Part shown: positions 54,096 to 63,004 of the stretch, piece after piece
How positions within the stretch are numbered: the first letter of the stretch is position 1
Layout: every line of letters starts with the position of its first letter
NCBI GenBank assembly: GCA_003151595.1
Contig: PLXW01000052.1
Location: 100,311 to 164,310, forward strand
DNA: 64,000 nucleotides
Reading direction: 5' to 3'
Source of the DNA: Myxococcales bacterium
Lineage (GTDB): Bacteria > Myxococcota > Polyangia > Polyangiales > Polyangiaceae
Notes under the pieces: model-generated
Told to the model about the DNA's origin: nothing
The model's database searches: none
Seen by the model: the letters and a program-made list of their open reading frames with translations, nothing else
Program-made: the position numbers and the translations under genes

Positions 54096-54359
54096 CTAGC
54101 GCGTCGTGACGGAGGTCGCGTGCGCGCGCGCCCTCGCCCGCGCGGAACACTCAGGGCAATACGTGGCGCCCGACCAGGCGCGCTCGGCGTCGTCGCGCGC
54201 GCCCTTCGTAGCCAGCGACTTGTCGACGACGTGGACCCACCCCGCCGCGCGAAGCTCCTCGACCGCGAAGAAGCGCGCGACCAGCGGCGCGTCGAACGTG
54301 TGCATCGGCGAGCCGCGCAAGCAGCGGTCGCACCAGGCGAAGTGCTTGATTCGGGTCAC
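54096..54359 (-). CDS. Small zinc-ribbon-type protein
   Basis: 87 aa from GTG 54359 (GTG 54371 possible; the GAGGG site suits the former). FAWCDRCLRGSPMHTF and YCPECSARARARAHAT provide two CxxC zinc-binding pairs around a helical middle (ARFFAVEELRAAGWVHVVDK). No signal or membrane part. It heads the membrane-protein pair on the same strand. Function unknown. Confidence 0.7.
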   Translation of the reverse strand: MTRIKHFAWCDRCLRGSPMHTFDAPLVARFFAVEELRAAGWVHVVDKSLATKGARDDAERAWSGATYCPECSARARARAHATSVTTR

Positions 54360-54445
54360 CTGAACGAGCACCCTCTAATACTGAACATCGAATCAGGTTT
54401 CCGCAACCCCAAGAGCGCCAGGCTCGGACCCGCTATCCTGGTGCG

Positions 54446-55324
54446 GTGAATGCCCCTCGAGCGCGCGGCTCGGCTCCCCGCGCCCCGCGTGAGCTCGTCG
54501 TCTTCGGATACGCGGCCCATGCCCAATCGCGCGAGCTGAAGAGCCGGATGGGCGAGTTCGCCCAGTTCCTGAGCAAGCTCTCGGGGCTCCACATCACGAC
54601 GTCGCCCGCAGAGTCGTACGACCAGCTCGCGCGACGGGTGCACAAGAAGGCGTTCGATCTCGCGTGGATCCCGCCGATCCCGTTCATCGCCCTTCAATCG
54701 AAGAAGAGCGTGACGCCGCTGGTGACGCTGTACCGCGGAGGGACCGCGCAGTTCCACGCCGTCATCATCGTCCGCGCCGACACGCGCGTGCGGACGCCGT
54801 CGGGGCTTCGCGGGAAGCGGGCGGCCTGGGTCGATCCGCACAGCGCGAGCGGGTTCGTCTTGCCGCGCGTGCAGCTGGCGGCGCTGGGGGTCGATCCGCG
54901 GACGGCGTTCGGCGAAGAGCGCTTCTACGGATCGCACGAGGCGGTGGTGCGCGCCGTCGTGGGCGGTCGCGCGGATTTCGGCGCAACGTACGCGCGGCTC
55001 GATCGATCGGGCGAAGTGGTGAACGGCGCGTGGGCCGATCTCCCTGGCGCGGAGCAAGCGACGCGCGTGCTCGTGAGCTTCGGGATGGTGCCGAACGACG
55101 TGATCCTGGCGCGCGCCGGGCTCGACGAGGAAGTGCGCGAAGGGGTGACGCGCGCGCTGCTCGGCATCTGCCACGACGTGAACGGCGGGATGCTCGTGCG
55201 CGAGCTGTTCGGCGTACACGAGTTCCGGCGATGGACCCCCGCCAGCTACGAAGCGCTCCGCGCGATCACCGCCGACGCGCTCACCGAAGGGATCCTCGAC
55301 CCCGCGAAGATCCTGCGAGGCTAG
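54446..55324 (+). CDS. PhnD-like periplasmic-binding fold without signal peptide
   Basis: 292 aa from GTG 54446. Recognisable PhnD/SsuA-type binding fold: LVVFGYAAHAQSRELKSRMG, AFDLAWIPPIPFIALQSKKS, VTLYRGGTAQFHAVIIVRAD, LRGKRAAWVDPHSASGFVLP, GEERFYGSHEAVVRAVVGGR. Such proteins usually bind phosphonates or sulfonates in the periplasm for an ABC transporter. Here no signal peptide or lipobox precedes it (NAPRARGSAPRAPRE is basic and short), and no transporter genes are nearby. So a cytosolic ligand sensor is more likely. Confidence 0.85.
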   Translation: MNAPRARGSAPRAPRELVVFGYAAHAQSRELKSRMGEFAQFLSKLSGLHITTSPAESYDQLARRVHKKAFDLAWIPPIPFIALQSKKSVTPLVTLYRGGTAQFHAVIIVRADTRVRTPSGLRGKRAAWVDPHSASGFVLPRVQLAALGVDPRTAFGEERFYGSHEAVVRAVVGGRADFGATYARLDRSGEVVNGAWADLPGAEQATRVLVSFGMVPNDVILARAGLDEEVREGVTRALLGICHDVNGGMLVRELFGVHEFRRWTPASYEALRAITADALTEGILDPAKILRG

Positions 55325-55332
55325 TCGCGATC

Positions 55333-56166
55333 GTGCGCTGCCCCGACGCGCTCGCCGCGACGCGAAGCGGAGGCAACGATCCCGATCGCTACGTCGCACC
55401 GACCGACGGCGAACGCGACGCCCTGCGCGACACGATCGCTTCGCTGCTCGAGGCGCAGGCGCGCGGCGCGGCGGCGAAGAGCGCGGCGCACGCGGGGTTC
55501 GAGCTGGTCGATCTCCCGGAGGTTCCGGACGCCGTCCTCGTGCGGGAGATCGAAGGCCGAAGGCGCGGAGGGGGCGCGTACGTCGTGCGGTTCGAGGCGC
55601 AGGCGCGCGACACGGCGATCGAGGCGCCGCACACCTTCTTCGAAGAAGGGACGCTGGCGCTGGCGTACGAGCTCTTCCAGCGGGCGAGCGGCGCGGCGCT
55701 CTTCATCAACACGGCGCATCGCTACACGTCGTCCCCAGGCGAGGGGCGCATCGAGCATGGCTCGGACGTCGCGCACAGCAGGAGCTCGCTCTTTCAAGCG
55801 GCCACCGAGGGGCTCATTCGAGCGATCGCGGCGCCGACCGTCGTACAGCTTCACGGCTTCGCCACGCGAGGCACCGAGATGGCGGCCGTGATCTCCTCGG
55901 GCGAGGCGCGCCCGGGCGACCCGCTCGTCGCGCGCGTCGCGGCGGCGATGGCGATGGCGACGGCCGGCGTGAAGAGGTACCCCGAGGACTCGAGCGAGCT
56001 CGGCGCCACGACGAACGTACAAGGGGAGATCGTGCGCGCCGCGGGTGGGCGCTTTCTTCACGTGGAGCTGGGCGCCAGCCTTCGCAAGGAGCTCGTCACG
56101 GACGCGCAGCTACGAGCGAGGCTGCTCGACGCGATCGTCTCTGCGCTCGGGGAGCGACCGACGTGA
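55333..56166 (+). CDS. Hypothetical protein, possible metallohydrolase
   Basis: 277 aa from GTG 55333, 8 nt after the PhnD-like gene's stop, so probably one operon. ASLLEAQARGAAAKSAAHAG, YVVRFEAQARDTAIEAPHTF, FEEGTLALAYELFQRASGAA, LFINTAHRYTSSPGEGRIEH, TVVQLHGFATRGTEMAAVIS, FLHVELGASLRKELVTDAQL. The conserved-looking His and Glu residues (HTFFEE, TAHRY, QLHGF, HVELG) resemble amidohydrolase-like zinc sites such as poly-gamma-glutamate or N-formylglutamate hydrolases, but I cannot assign a family. Confidence 0.7.
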   Translation: MRCPDALAATRSGGNDPDRYVAPTDGERDALRDTIASLLEAQARGAAAKSAAHAGFELVDLPEVPDAVLVREIEGRRRGGGAYVVRFEAQARDTAIEAPHTFFEEGTLALAYELFQRASGAALFINTAHRYTSSPGEGRIEHGSDVAHSRSSLFQAATEGLIRAIAAPTVVQLHGFATRGTEMAAVISSGEARPGDPLVARVAAAMAMATAGVKRYPEDSSELGATTNVQGEIVRAAGGRFLHVELGASLRKELVTDAQLRARLLDAIVSALGERPT

Positions 56167-56244
56167 CGTGGCTTCGCGACGAAGCGCGACTGAAGCCTCT
56201 GCTATCGTACGTGTCCCCACTCCCTCCCTCGCCGCTCCTCCCCA

Positions 56245-56868
56245 ATGCCCTCGTTCATCGATCCCGACTGGAACGCTCCGCTCGACACCGACGCTTTCAT
56301 CCGCGCGGTCCCGGCGACCGCCGTCATCAAGGGGATGTACCCCGCGGCCATCGCAGCCGAAGCGAAGCGTCGCGGCCTGAAGCTCCCGCACGCGGGCGAC
56401 AAGTACGTCCCGTTCCACGACTACCCGCTGCACGATCACCTTCACCTGCTGGTGGAGGCCGCACGCGCGTTCTCGCCCGACCTGCCGATCCGCGCGTCGC
56501 TCCGGAAGATCGGTCGCGGGGCGGTGAACGTGTTCCTGAACAGCACCCTCGGCCGCGCGGCGCTGGGGGGGCTCACGCAGCCGGAGACGACGCGCATGGC
56601 GCTGGTGGGAATGACCCGCGCCTACACCACGGCCATCGGGAAGCCGGCGCCGCACGTGGAAGTGAAAGAGACCAGCGACTCGAGCTGCATCGTGAAGGTG
56701 TCCGACTTCTGGATCTTCCTCGACTCGCACCAGATCGGGATCCTCGAAGGGGTCAGCCGCGCGTGCGGCGTGCGGTGCGATGTTCAGGTGGCGAGCGACG
56801 GCCTCGCGAGCGGCGAGCTGGCCTGCTCGTGGGAGCCGGCGCCTCCGTCGCGCCCTTCGGTGCTTTGA
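56245..56868 (+). CDS. DUF2378 (TIGR02265) family protein
   Basis: 207 aa from ATG 56245. AVPATAVIKGMYPAAIAAEA, YVPFHDYPLHDHLHLLVEAA, GRGAVNVFLNSTLGRAALGG, CIVKVSDFWIFLDSHQIGIL, EGVSRACGVRCDVQVASDGL, AASGELACSWEP-type ending. This is the DUF2378/TIGR02265 family, which I know mainly from myxobacteria, where it occurs in many paralogs with no known function. Its presence supports the taxonomic call. No signal. Confidence 0.88.
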   Translation: MPSFIDPDWNAPLDTDAFIRAVPATAVIKGMYPAAIAAEAKRRGLKLPHAGDKYVPFHDYPLHDHLHLLVEAARAFSPDLPIRASLRKIGRGAVNVFLNSTLGRAALGGLTQPETTRMALVGMTRAYTTAIGKPAPHVEVKETSDSSCIVKVSDFWIFLDSHQIGILEGVSRACGVRCDVQVASDGLASGELACSWEPAPPSRPSVL

Positions 56869-56947
56869 CCCTCGCGTCCCCACTACGTCACGCGATCGGA
56901 ATCGCGTTGCTGCGGTGCGGCGTAGCGCACTAACTACTCGGTTCCCA

Positions 56948-59900
56948 ATGTGGAGGAGGGCAAAGACCGCGGGCGTGCTCGCGATCACGAGCGCTGCTGC
57001 GGCCGTCGGCTGCGGAGGCGACTTCGACACGTCGCGCTCGACCGCGCCGCGCGGAACGCTGGGGCAAGAGCTCTTCAGCATGATCTGCGATCGCATCGGC
57101 GCGCAGGCGCTCCGCGAAGACGTGACCGGCGGCTCGTATCACGCGATCTGTCACACCGACCCCACGACGGGGGTGTTCGCCACGTCGGTCGATCAGTCGC
57201 TCCTCGCGCCGCTCGACGCGAACGCGGTCGACGTCGACGGCAACCCCGTCTCGCTCGACGTCGAGAAGACGAACCGCGCGCACAACGTCGCGCGCATCGA
57301 AGCGGTCGGCCGCCAGCGCCTCGCCATCTCCGGCGCGCTCGACGCGGCCATCCCCGACACGCAGCTCCCGGTGAAAGATCTCGCGAACCCCGACGCGACA
57401 AAGTCGTGCAGCACGCCCGCCGGCGCCGCGACCGACGGGCTTCACTCGCAGCTCGCGCAGACGCTCTCGCGCTTCACCGATCTCTACGACGACCGCACGA
57501 TCCCTCTTCTCACCGAGGGGCTCGGGCACGTGCTCGACACGATCAAGCTGTCGCCCGACGCGCAGGCCGCGCTCGCGCGCATGGACGCGCGGCAGGGGTA
57601 TCGCCCCAGCTCGATCGCGATCGGCGTCGCGCGGCCGATGCTGGCGTATCCGCGCCTCGTCGACTTCGCGAACTCGCTGCTCACGCTCCTGGCGAGCGAT
57701 TCGCAGCCGTACTCGGCGGGGCTCTTCGATCCCAAAGAGCCGCTCCCTCCGGTCGTCGCCAACCGCGCGCCGGTGCCTGGGCCCGCGAGCGGACAGTTTC
57801 AGCAGCTCCTCAAGGTGCTTCACGAAGAGCTGCGCACGGAGACGGCCGACCCCGCGGTGCCGCTGCTGACGAGGACGCCCGACGGGAACGATCCGTCGCG
57901 GCTCGTCTTCAACCGACCACTGCGCGATCTCGAGGTCGCTCGGCAGATCTTGTTCCCGTCGGTGCTGGAGACGCCGCCGCCGTTCGATTCGTCGTCGCAC
58001 CCGCTCGTGCTGCGCGATGCGCGCGGCGTGGGGGTCGTGCCGCTGGTGAACGGGAAGGTCCCCGCGCCCTTCGTCGATGCCGACGACGACCTGTTGCCGG
58101 ACCTCGACGCGCTCGGCGAGTACGTGACGGCCGACGGGACGCGCGTCCCCTCCCCGCTCTTCTCGGCCGACGGCGCCGACGGTCCGCGATCGTCGGGCCT
58201 GGCGCTCAACGGCGCGTCGCCGATGTACGGTTTCGTCGACACGCGCGGAACGATCCTGGCGAAGGTCACGAGCGATCTCGTCCCGCTGCTCGATCCGAAG
58301 AACGAAGCGCTCCTCGAAGGGTTCGCGCGCGGCATGCCGCTCCTCTTCGGCGCGCACGACACCGGCCCTTCGTCATCGAAGACGTACCCGCCCGACCCGA
58401 CGTTGCCGCAGGCGTGGACGCTCCAGCACCCGACGACGCCGGCGCCGGCGAACCTCGGCACGTCGCCCGTCGTGCTGCCGTACGCCGGGTACCACGCCGA
58501 GAGCGCCGCCATCGCCGACCTCACGTACGCCGTGGGGCAGGTGCTCGCCGATCCGACGACCGACGACACGCTGAGCCTCTTTCGCCAGCTCCTCACGACG
58601 AACCCCGACGCCGTCGCGCGGCTGGTCGGCGTCGGGATGCAAATCAAGACGATCGCGAACGCGCACCCTGAGGCGCACATCCCCGAGCTGTCGACGCTGT
58701 GGGACGAGCTGCTCGATGCGTTCGCGAAGATCGCCGACGTCTACGACCCGAAGACGGGCGGCATCCTCGAAGACATCATCACCGCGTTCGGGACTCCGCA
58801 GACGCTGGCGTTGAAGGACTCGTTCACCGCGTACATCGACGACCGCGATCAGCTCACGTACCAGAACGCGCAGCGACCGCCGCCCACAGGCTTGCCCGAT
58901 CTCAACGGCCCGGCGTTCGATCTCATGACAGGCGGCGTGACCGGCATGTCGGCGCCGGTCGATCGCACGCAGCCTGACAGCGGGTCGAACCGGAGCGCGC
59001 TGCAGAAGTTCATGCAGCTGCTGCACGACGCGAACGGCCTCGGCGCGTGCACCAAGGCCGGCGCGGTCGCGCACCTGAACTTCCCGGTCATCGGCGCGAT
59101 CGATTACCCCTCGGCGGCGGCGACCGCGGCGTGCGTGACGTTCGGCGGCGGGAACGTGCCGCCCAACCCGATGCCGGCCTGCGCCATCCTCCGCATCCCG
59201 AACGTGGCGCAGCTCCTCCTCGACGTCGCGCTCGGTCGCGCGAAGTTCGACATCCCCGATCCGTGCCTCAACGCGCTGCTCAACAACACGGCGATCACCG
59301 GCCTCGTCGGAGGGCCCGACGCTTTTCTGCAGGCGCAGTCCGGGATCAACGGGTTCGATCTCCACCCGACCGTCGCCGGCATCAGTCGCCTCGTTTATTA
59401 CGACACGAAGCACGACGCCGATCCCGGCGACCCGTCGTTCCCTACGACGAAGAGCTTCCTCGAAGGGGTGCTCGATCCGGTGCCGTCGATGGCGTGCGAC
59501 TCGACGCCGTTCACCGCCAGCGACGGCACGGTGATCGCGCTCCGCACGTGCAAGTCGTTCGACCTCACTCTGCGCGGACGCGATCCGGACGCGCTGTTCC
59601 CGATCGAGCAGCAGAACTTCATCCAGAACGTGCAGCCGCTCGCCGCGGCGTTCGACGATCACGGCCAGCCGCTCCTCTTCGTGCAGCTCTTCGACACGAT
59701 GCACGTGCACTGGGGCTCGCCCGCGCAGACGAAGGACGAGTGCGATCCGTCGCTGCCGAAGACCGACGCGCGATGGTGCTCGCAGGATGGGACGGTCTCG
59801 TACGAGCCGCTGCTCTCCGAGGCGCTGAAGACCGATCTGTTCGGGGCGCTCCACGATTTCATCCCGCTCCTTCAAGCGACGAAGGTCGCGCACTGCACGG

Positions 59901-60991
59901 CCGTGGACGCGAAGGGGCTCTGTACGGCCAGCACGCCGTACGACGGCGTTCACGTGCTGGCCGAAGCGATCCGCGGGATCGTCGACCCGGCGCGCGCGGC
60001 GAAGGTGGGGCTGGTCGATCGTCACGGGAACAAGAGCGTCGTGCGGAACGACGGGACGACGAACGCGCAGGTGACGCCGATCTACCTGGTCATCGACGCG
60101 CTGAAGGAGATCGACAAGGCGTTCGCCGACGACTCCACGGCCAACGGCGGCGACAAGACGAAGCACGCGGCGTGGTTGAACGCGCGGTCCCAGCTGGCCG
60201 ACACGTTCTTCGGGGCAAACGGGAGCGGCGCGTCGGCGACGTGGGCGAACCCCGCGGTGCCGCGCGTGATCCCGGCGCTCATCGACGCCGTGCGCGGAGA
60301 CCTCGCGGCGTATTGCCCGACCGTGCGCATCGACGGCGCGTGTCCGTGGGCGCGCGCGCAGATGACGCAGGAGATGACGACGGTGATCGACGGGCCGCTC
60401 TTCGCCGCGTCGATCGATCTGCTCGAAGCGATTCGCTCGAACGACGCCGCGCGCGTGGAGCTGGAGCAGCTCACGCAGTACCTGCTCGGCCCCGGAACGC
60501 CCGACGCGCAGCAGGCGACGCTCACTGCGATTCATGACGTGCTCCAGCTCTTCAGCGACGACGCGAACCTCACGCCGCTGTGGAACGCGCTGGCCGAGGG
60601 GACGGGCGCGACGCTGACGGATGACGGCGGCAAGGTCGCGCGGCGATCGACGGCCGACGCGTTCGTGGAGATGCTCGCGCGGGTGCTGGCGCGCGCGTAC
60701 GACGCGCACGGCAACGAGATCTGCATCGACGAGATCGACCCGAACCGCACGTTCGCCGCGGTCCTGTCGAACCTCGTGACGCCGGCGAGCGCGACGAACC
60801 TCTCGCCCATCGAAGTGCTCATCGACGCCATCGCCGACATCAACCGCGCGAACCCGGGGGTGGCGTTCACCACGAAGCTCGATGGCGGCGACTACGCCAG
60901 CATCGGCGCCGAGCTGAGCGACTTCCTGGAGAACAAGCAGAGCGGGCTCGAGCAGGTGTACGACGTCATTCGCGAGGCGACTCTCGACTGA
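56948..60991 (+). CDS. Giant lipoprotein of unknown function, coupled to FadL
   Basis: 1,347 aa from ATG 56948. Signal peptide with lipobox AAVGC, then mainly helical, polar sequence with no known domain: ELFSMICDRIGAQALREDVT, LAQTLSRFTDLYDDRTIPLL, TVAGISRLVYYDTKHDADPG, QNFIQNVQPLAAAFDDHGQP, and at the end VIREATLD. Repeated themes such as LLHDANGLGACTK and VLAEAIRGIVDPARA recall helical solenoid proteins. Its stop overlaps the ATG of a FadL-family porin by one base, so the two are probably a unit in the outer membrane. Codon bias is uniform through the gene. Confidence 0.85.
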   Translation: MWRRAKTAGVLAITSAAAAVGCGGDFDTSRSTAPRGTLGQELFSMICDRIGAQALREDVTGGSYHAICHTDPTTGVFATSVDQSLLAPLDANAVDVDGNPVSLDVEKTNRAHNVARIEAVGRQRLAISGALDAAIPDTQLPVKDLANPDATKSCSTPAGAATDGLHSQLAQTLSRFTDLYDDRTIPLLTEGLGHVLDTIKLSPDAQAALARMDARQGYRPSSIAIGVARPMLAYPRLVDFANSLLTLLASDSQPYSAGLFDPKEPLPPVVANRAPVPGPASGQFQQLLKVLHEELRTETADPAVPLLTRTPDGNDPSRLVFNRPLRDLEVARQILFPSVLETPPPFDSSSHPLVLRDARGVGVVPLVNGKVPAPFVDADDDLLPDLDALGEYVTADGTRVPSPLFSADGADGPRSSGLALNGASPMYGFVDTRGTILAKVTSDLVPLLDPKNEALLEGFARGMPLLFGAHDTGPSSSKTYPPDPTLPQAWTLQHPTTPAPANLGTSPVVLPYAGYHAESAAIADLTYAVGQVLADPTTDDTLSLFRQLLTTNPDAVARLVGVGMQIKTIANAHPEAHIPELSTLWDELLDAFAKIADVYDPKTGGILEDIITAFGTPQTLALKDSFTAYIDDRDQLTYQNAQRPPPTGLPDLNGPAFDLMTGGVTGMSAPVDRTQPDSGSNRSALQKFMQLLHDANGLGACTKAGAVAHLNFPVIGAIDYPSAAATAACVTFGGGNVPPNPMPACAILRIPNVAQLLLDVALGRAKFDIPDPCLNALLNNTAITGLVGGPDAFLQAQSGINGFDLHPTVAGISRLVYYDTKHDADPGDPSFPTTKSFLEGVLDPVPSMACDSTPFTASDGTVIALRTCKSFDLTLRGRDPDALFPIEQQNFIQNVQPLAAAFDDHGQPLLFVQLFDTMHVHWGSPAQTKDECDPSLPKTDARWCSQDGTVSYEPLLSEALKTDLFGALHDFIPLLQATKVAHCTAVDAKGLCTASTPYDGVHVLAEAIRGIVDPARAAKVGLVDRHGNKSVVRNDGTTNAQVTPIYLVIDALKEIDKAFADDSTANGGDKTKHAAWLNARSQLADTFFGANGSGASATWANPAVPRVIPALIDAVRGDLAAYCPTVRIDGACPWARAQMTQEMTTVIDGPLFAASIDLLEAIRSNDAARVELEQLTQYLLGPGTPDAQQATLTAIHDVLQLFSDDANLTPLWNALAEGTGATLTDDGGKVARRSTADAFVEMLARVLARAYDAHGNEICIDEIDPNRTFAAVLSNLVTPASATNLSPIEVLIDAIADINRANPGVAFTTKLDGGDYASIGAELSDFLENKQSGLEQVYDVIREATLD

Positions 60992-62427
60992 TGAATCGCG
61001 CTCGCTCGATCTGCTCGCGCGCGATCGTCGTCGCCGGCGCTGCGGCGCTCGCGCTCCTGGCGTGCGCGGGCGACGCGCGCGCCGCGGGGCTCTACTTCTC
61101 CGACCGCGGCGTGCGACCGATGGGGCGCGCGGGGGCGTTCGTGGCCGGCGCCGACGACCTCGGCGCGATCTACTACAACCCCGCGGGCCTCGCCGACGCG
61201 GGGACGAGCGTGCTCGTCGACTTCGGTTGGCTCCATTTCACCGACTCGTATTCGCGCCAGCTCCAGATCGCCGACGCGCAAGGGACACTCCACACCGTCA
61301 CCTCGCCCACGGTGAACGGGACGACGCCGGTGCTGCCGATCCCCACGATAGCCGCGTCGCTCGCGCTCGATCGCGAGCACCACCTCACGATCGCCAGCGG
61401 CTTCCTGGCGCCATACGTGGCGCTCGCCAGCTACCCCGACGTCGTCGCCGGCCAACCTTCGCCGTCGCGCTACTCGCTCGGGTCGTACGACGGCTCGGCA
61501 CTCGGGATCATCGGCAGCTGGGTGGCGTGGAAGCCGATCCCCGAGTTGCGGATCGGCGCGGGCGTTCAAGCGCTCGTCGGTCAGTTCCAGACCGCGGTCA
61601 CGTTCAGCGCGTGCCCGCCCGATCGGCTGCTGTGCGCTCCCGAGCAGCCCGACTTCGACGCGCACAGCTCGCTCAAGGTCGGCCCCATCATCGCGCCCAC
61701 GGCGAACGCCGGCGTCACGCTCGTCCCGTCGAAGTACGTCCGCATCGGCATCAGCGGGCAGCTCCCGACGAACGTGAGCGCGCACGCGCAGATCAAAGTG
61801 CAGCTGCCGACGAACTCGGTCTTCGACACGGCGCACGTCGTCGGGCAAGACGCGCACGTGAGCTTCTCGCTCCCCGCGATCTTTCGCATCGGCGTCGAGG
61901 CGCGCCCGATCGATCGCCTGCGCATCGAGGTCGCGTTCGTGCGCGAGTTCTGGACCATCCAGCACTCGATCGACGCCGTCCCTCAGGGCATCTCGATCAA
62001 CGGCGTGACCGGCCTCCCGCCCGCCATCAACCTCCCCGAGATCTCGTTCCCGCGAAACTTCGACAACTCCAACTCCTACCGGCTCGGCGGCGAGTACACG
62101 TTCGACGTCGAGGGGTACGCGATCGATGCGCGCATGGGGGTGAGCTACGAGCAGAGCGCGGTGCCCGTGCCGTACGTGTCGCTCCTCAGCCTCGACATGA
62201 GCAAGGTGACCGTCTCGCTCGGCGGCGGCTTACATGTCGGCCGTCATTGGCGGTTCGACGCGGTGTACGCGCACCTCTTCACGAGCACGGTGTATGTCGC
62301 GCCGAACGTCGCGCAGGTCACGCGCATCGATCCGCTCTCGGGCAATGCGCCGTTCGATCCCGTGAACGGCGGCACGTACACGGCGAAAGCCGACCTCATC
62401 GGTGTGGGGCTGAATTATCTGTTTTAG
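60991..62427 (+). CDS. FadL/OmpP1-family outer-membrane porin
   Basis: 478 aa from ATG 60991. Signal peptide ending AGDARA-AG. The mature N-terminus GLYFSDRGVRPMGRAGAFVA, GADDLGAIYYNPAGLADAGT is the classical FadL/TodX hatch region, followed by beta strands alternating with loops (VGPIIAPTANAGVTLVPSKY, FRIGVEARPIDRLRIEVAFV, YRLGGEYTFDVEGYAIDARM) and ending VGLNYLF with terminal Phe. Such barrels carry long-chain fatty acids or aromatic compounds across the outer membrane. It is coupled to the giant lipoprotein gene just before. Confidence 0.93.
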   Translation: MNRARSICSRAIVVAGAAALALLACAGDARAAGLYFSDRGVRPMGRAGAFVAGADDLGAIYYNPAGLADAGTSVLVDFGWLHFTDSYSRQLQIADAQGTLHTVTSPTVNGTTPVLPIPTIAASLALDREHHLTIASGFLAPYVALASYPDVVAGQPSPSRYSLGSYDGSALGIIGSWVAWKPIPELRIGAGVQALVGQFQTAVTFSACPPDRLLCAPEQPDFDAHSSLKVGPIIAPTANAGVTLVPSKYVRIGISGQLPTNVSAHAQIKVQLPTNSVFDTAHVVGQDAHVSFSLPAIFRIGVEARPIDRLRIEVAFVREFWTIQHSIDAVPQGISINGVTGLPPAINLPEISFPRNFDNSNSYRLGGEYTFDVEGYAIDARMGVSYEQSAVPVPYVSLLSLDMSKVTVSLGGGLHVGRHWRFDAVYAHLFTSTVYVAPNVAQVTRIDPLSGNAPFDPVNGGTYTAKADLIGVGLNYLF

Positions 62428-62461
62428 GGTCTCGCCCGTCCGATCCAGCTACGGTCGAGGT

Positions 62462-63004
62462 ATGCACATCCTCGCGCGCGCGTCGTTGGTGGCTGGCTTG
62501 ATCGCAATCGGCTGCTCCAGCTCGACGACGAGCGGGACTCCGGCGTCGACCAACAATCACCTCCTCATGGAGAACCGGACGACCATCCCGCTCTCCTTCG
62601 TGATCGGGCTCTCGACCGACGACACCGCCTCCTGGGCGACGTGGACCAACCAGCTCACGCAGCAGACGACCGACATCGTCGCATCGACCACGGTGCCCGC
62701 CGGCCACACGCAGCCGTGGCCGACGCCCGCGCGCGGTCACTACCGATGGGGCTACAGGTTGACGACCGGCGCCAACACGCCGATCTACGACACGACGTTC
62801 GACGTCCTCGACGCGGTCACCGACATTCATCTCACGGCCACCAGCACAGGCAGCGGCGACACCGACGGCGGCCCCATCTCGAACCCGGACGGGGGCTCCG
62901 GCAACCCGACCGGCGGTTGCATCCCGTCCGGCGGCGCGTGCACCGACTCGAACGACAACTGCTGCACCGTATGCGGCCTCAACCAAGCGGGGATCTGCAC
63001 GTGA
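62462..63004 (+). CDS. Lipoprotein with C-terminal knottin-like Cys module (copy 1)
   Basis: 180 aa from ATG 62462. Signal peptide with lipobox IAIGC, a beta-like domain (LLMENRTTIPLSFVIGLSTD, GHYRWGYRLTTG, TFDVLDAVTDIHLTATSTGS), an Asp/Gly/Ser linker, and a 28-residue module with cysteine pattern C-x6-C-x6-CC-x2-C-x7-C. That is the spacing of inhibitor cystine knots. The stop overlaps the start of the next, paralogous gene by 4 nt. Confidence 0.85.
   Translation: MHILARASLVAGLIAIGCSSSTTSGTPASTNNHLLMENRTTIPLSFVIGLSTDDTASWATWTNQLTQQTTDIVASTTVPAGHTQPWPTPARGHYRWGYRLTTGANTPIYDTTFDVLDAVTDIHLTATSTGSGDTDGGPISNPDGGSGNPTGGCIPSGGACTDSNDNCCTVCGLNQAGICT

Noticed and set aside
58373..60709. 778-codon reverse frame over the giant lipoprotein
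   Set aside because: Arg/Val/Glu-rich antisense; the forward frame has a lipobox and is coupled to FadL.
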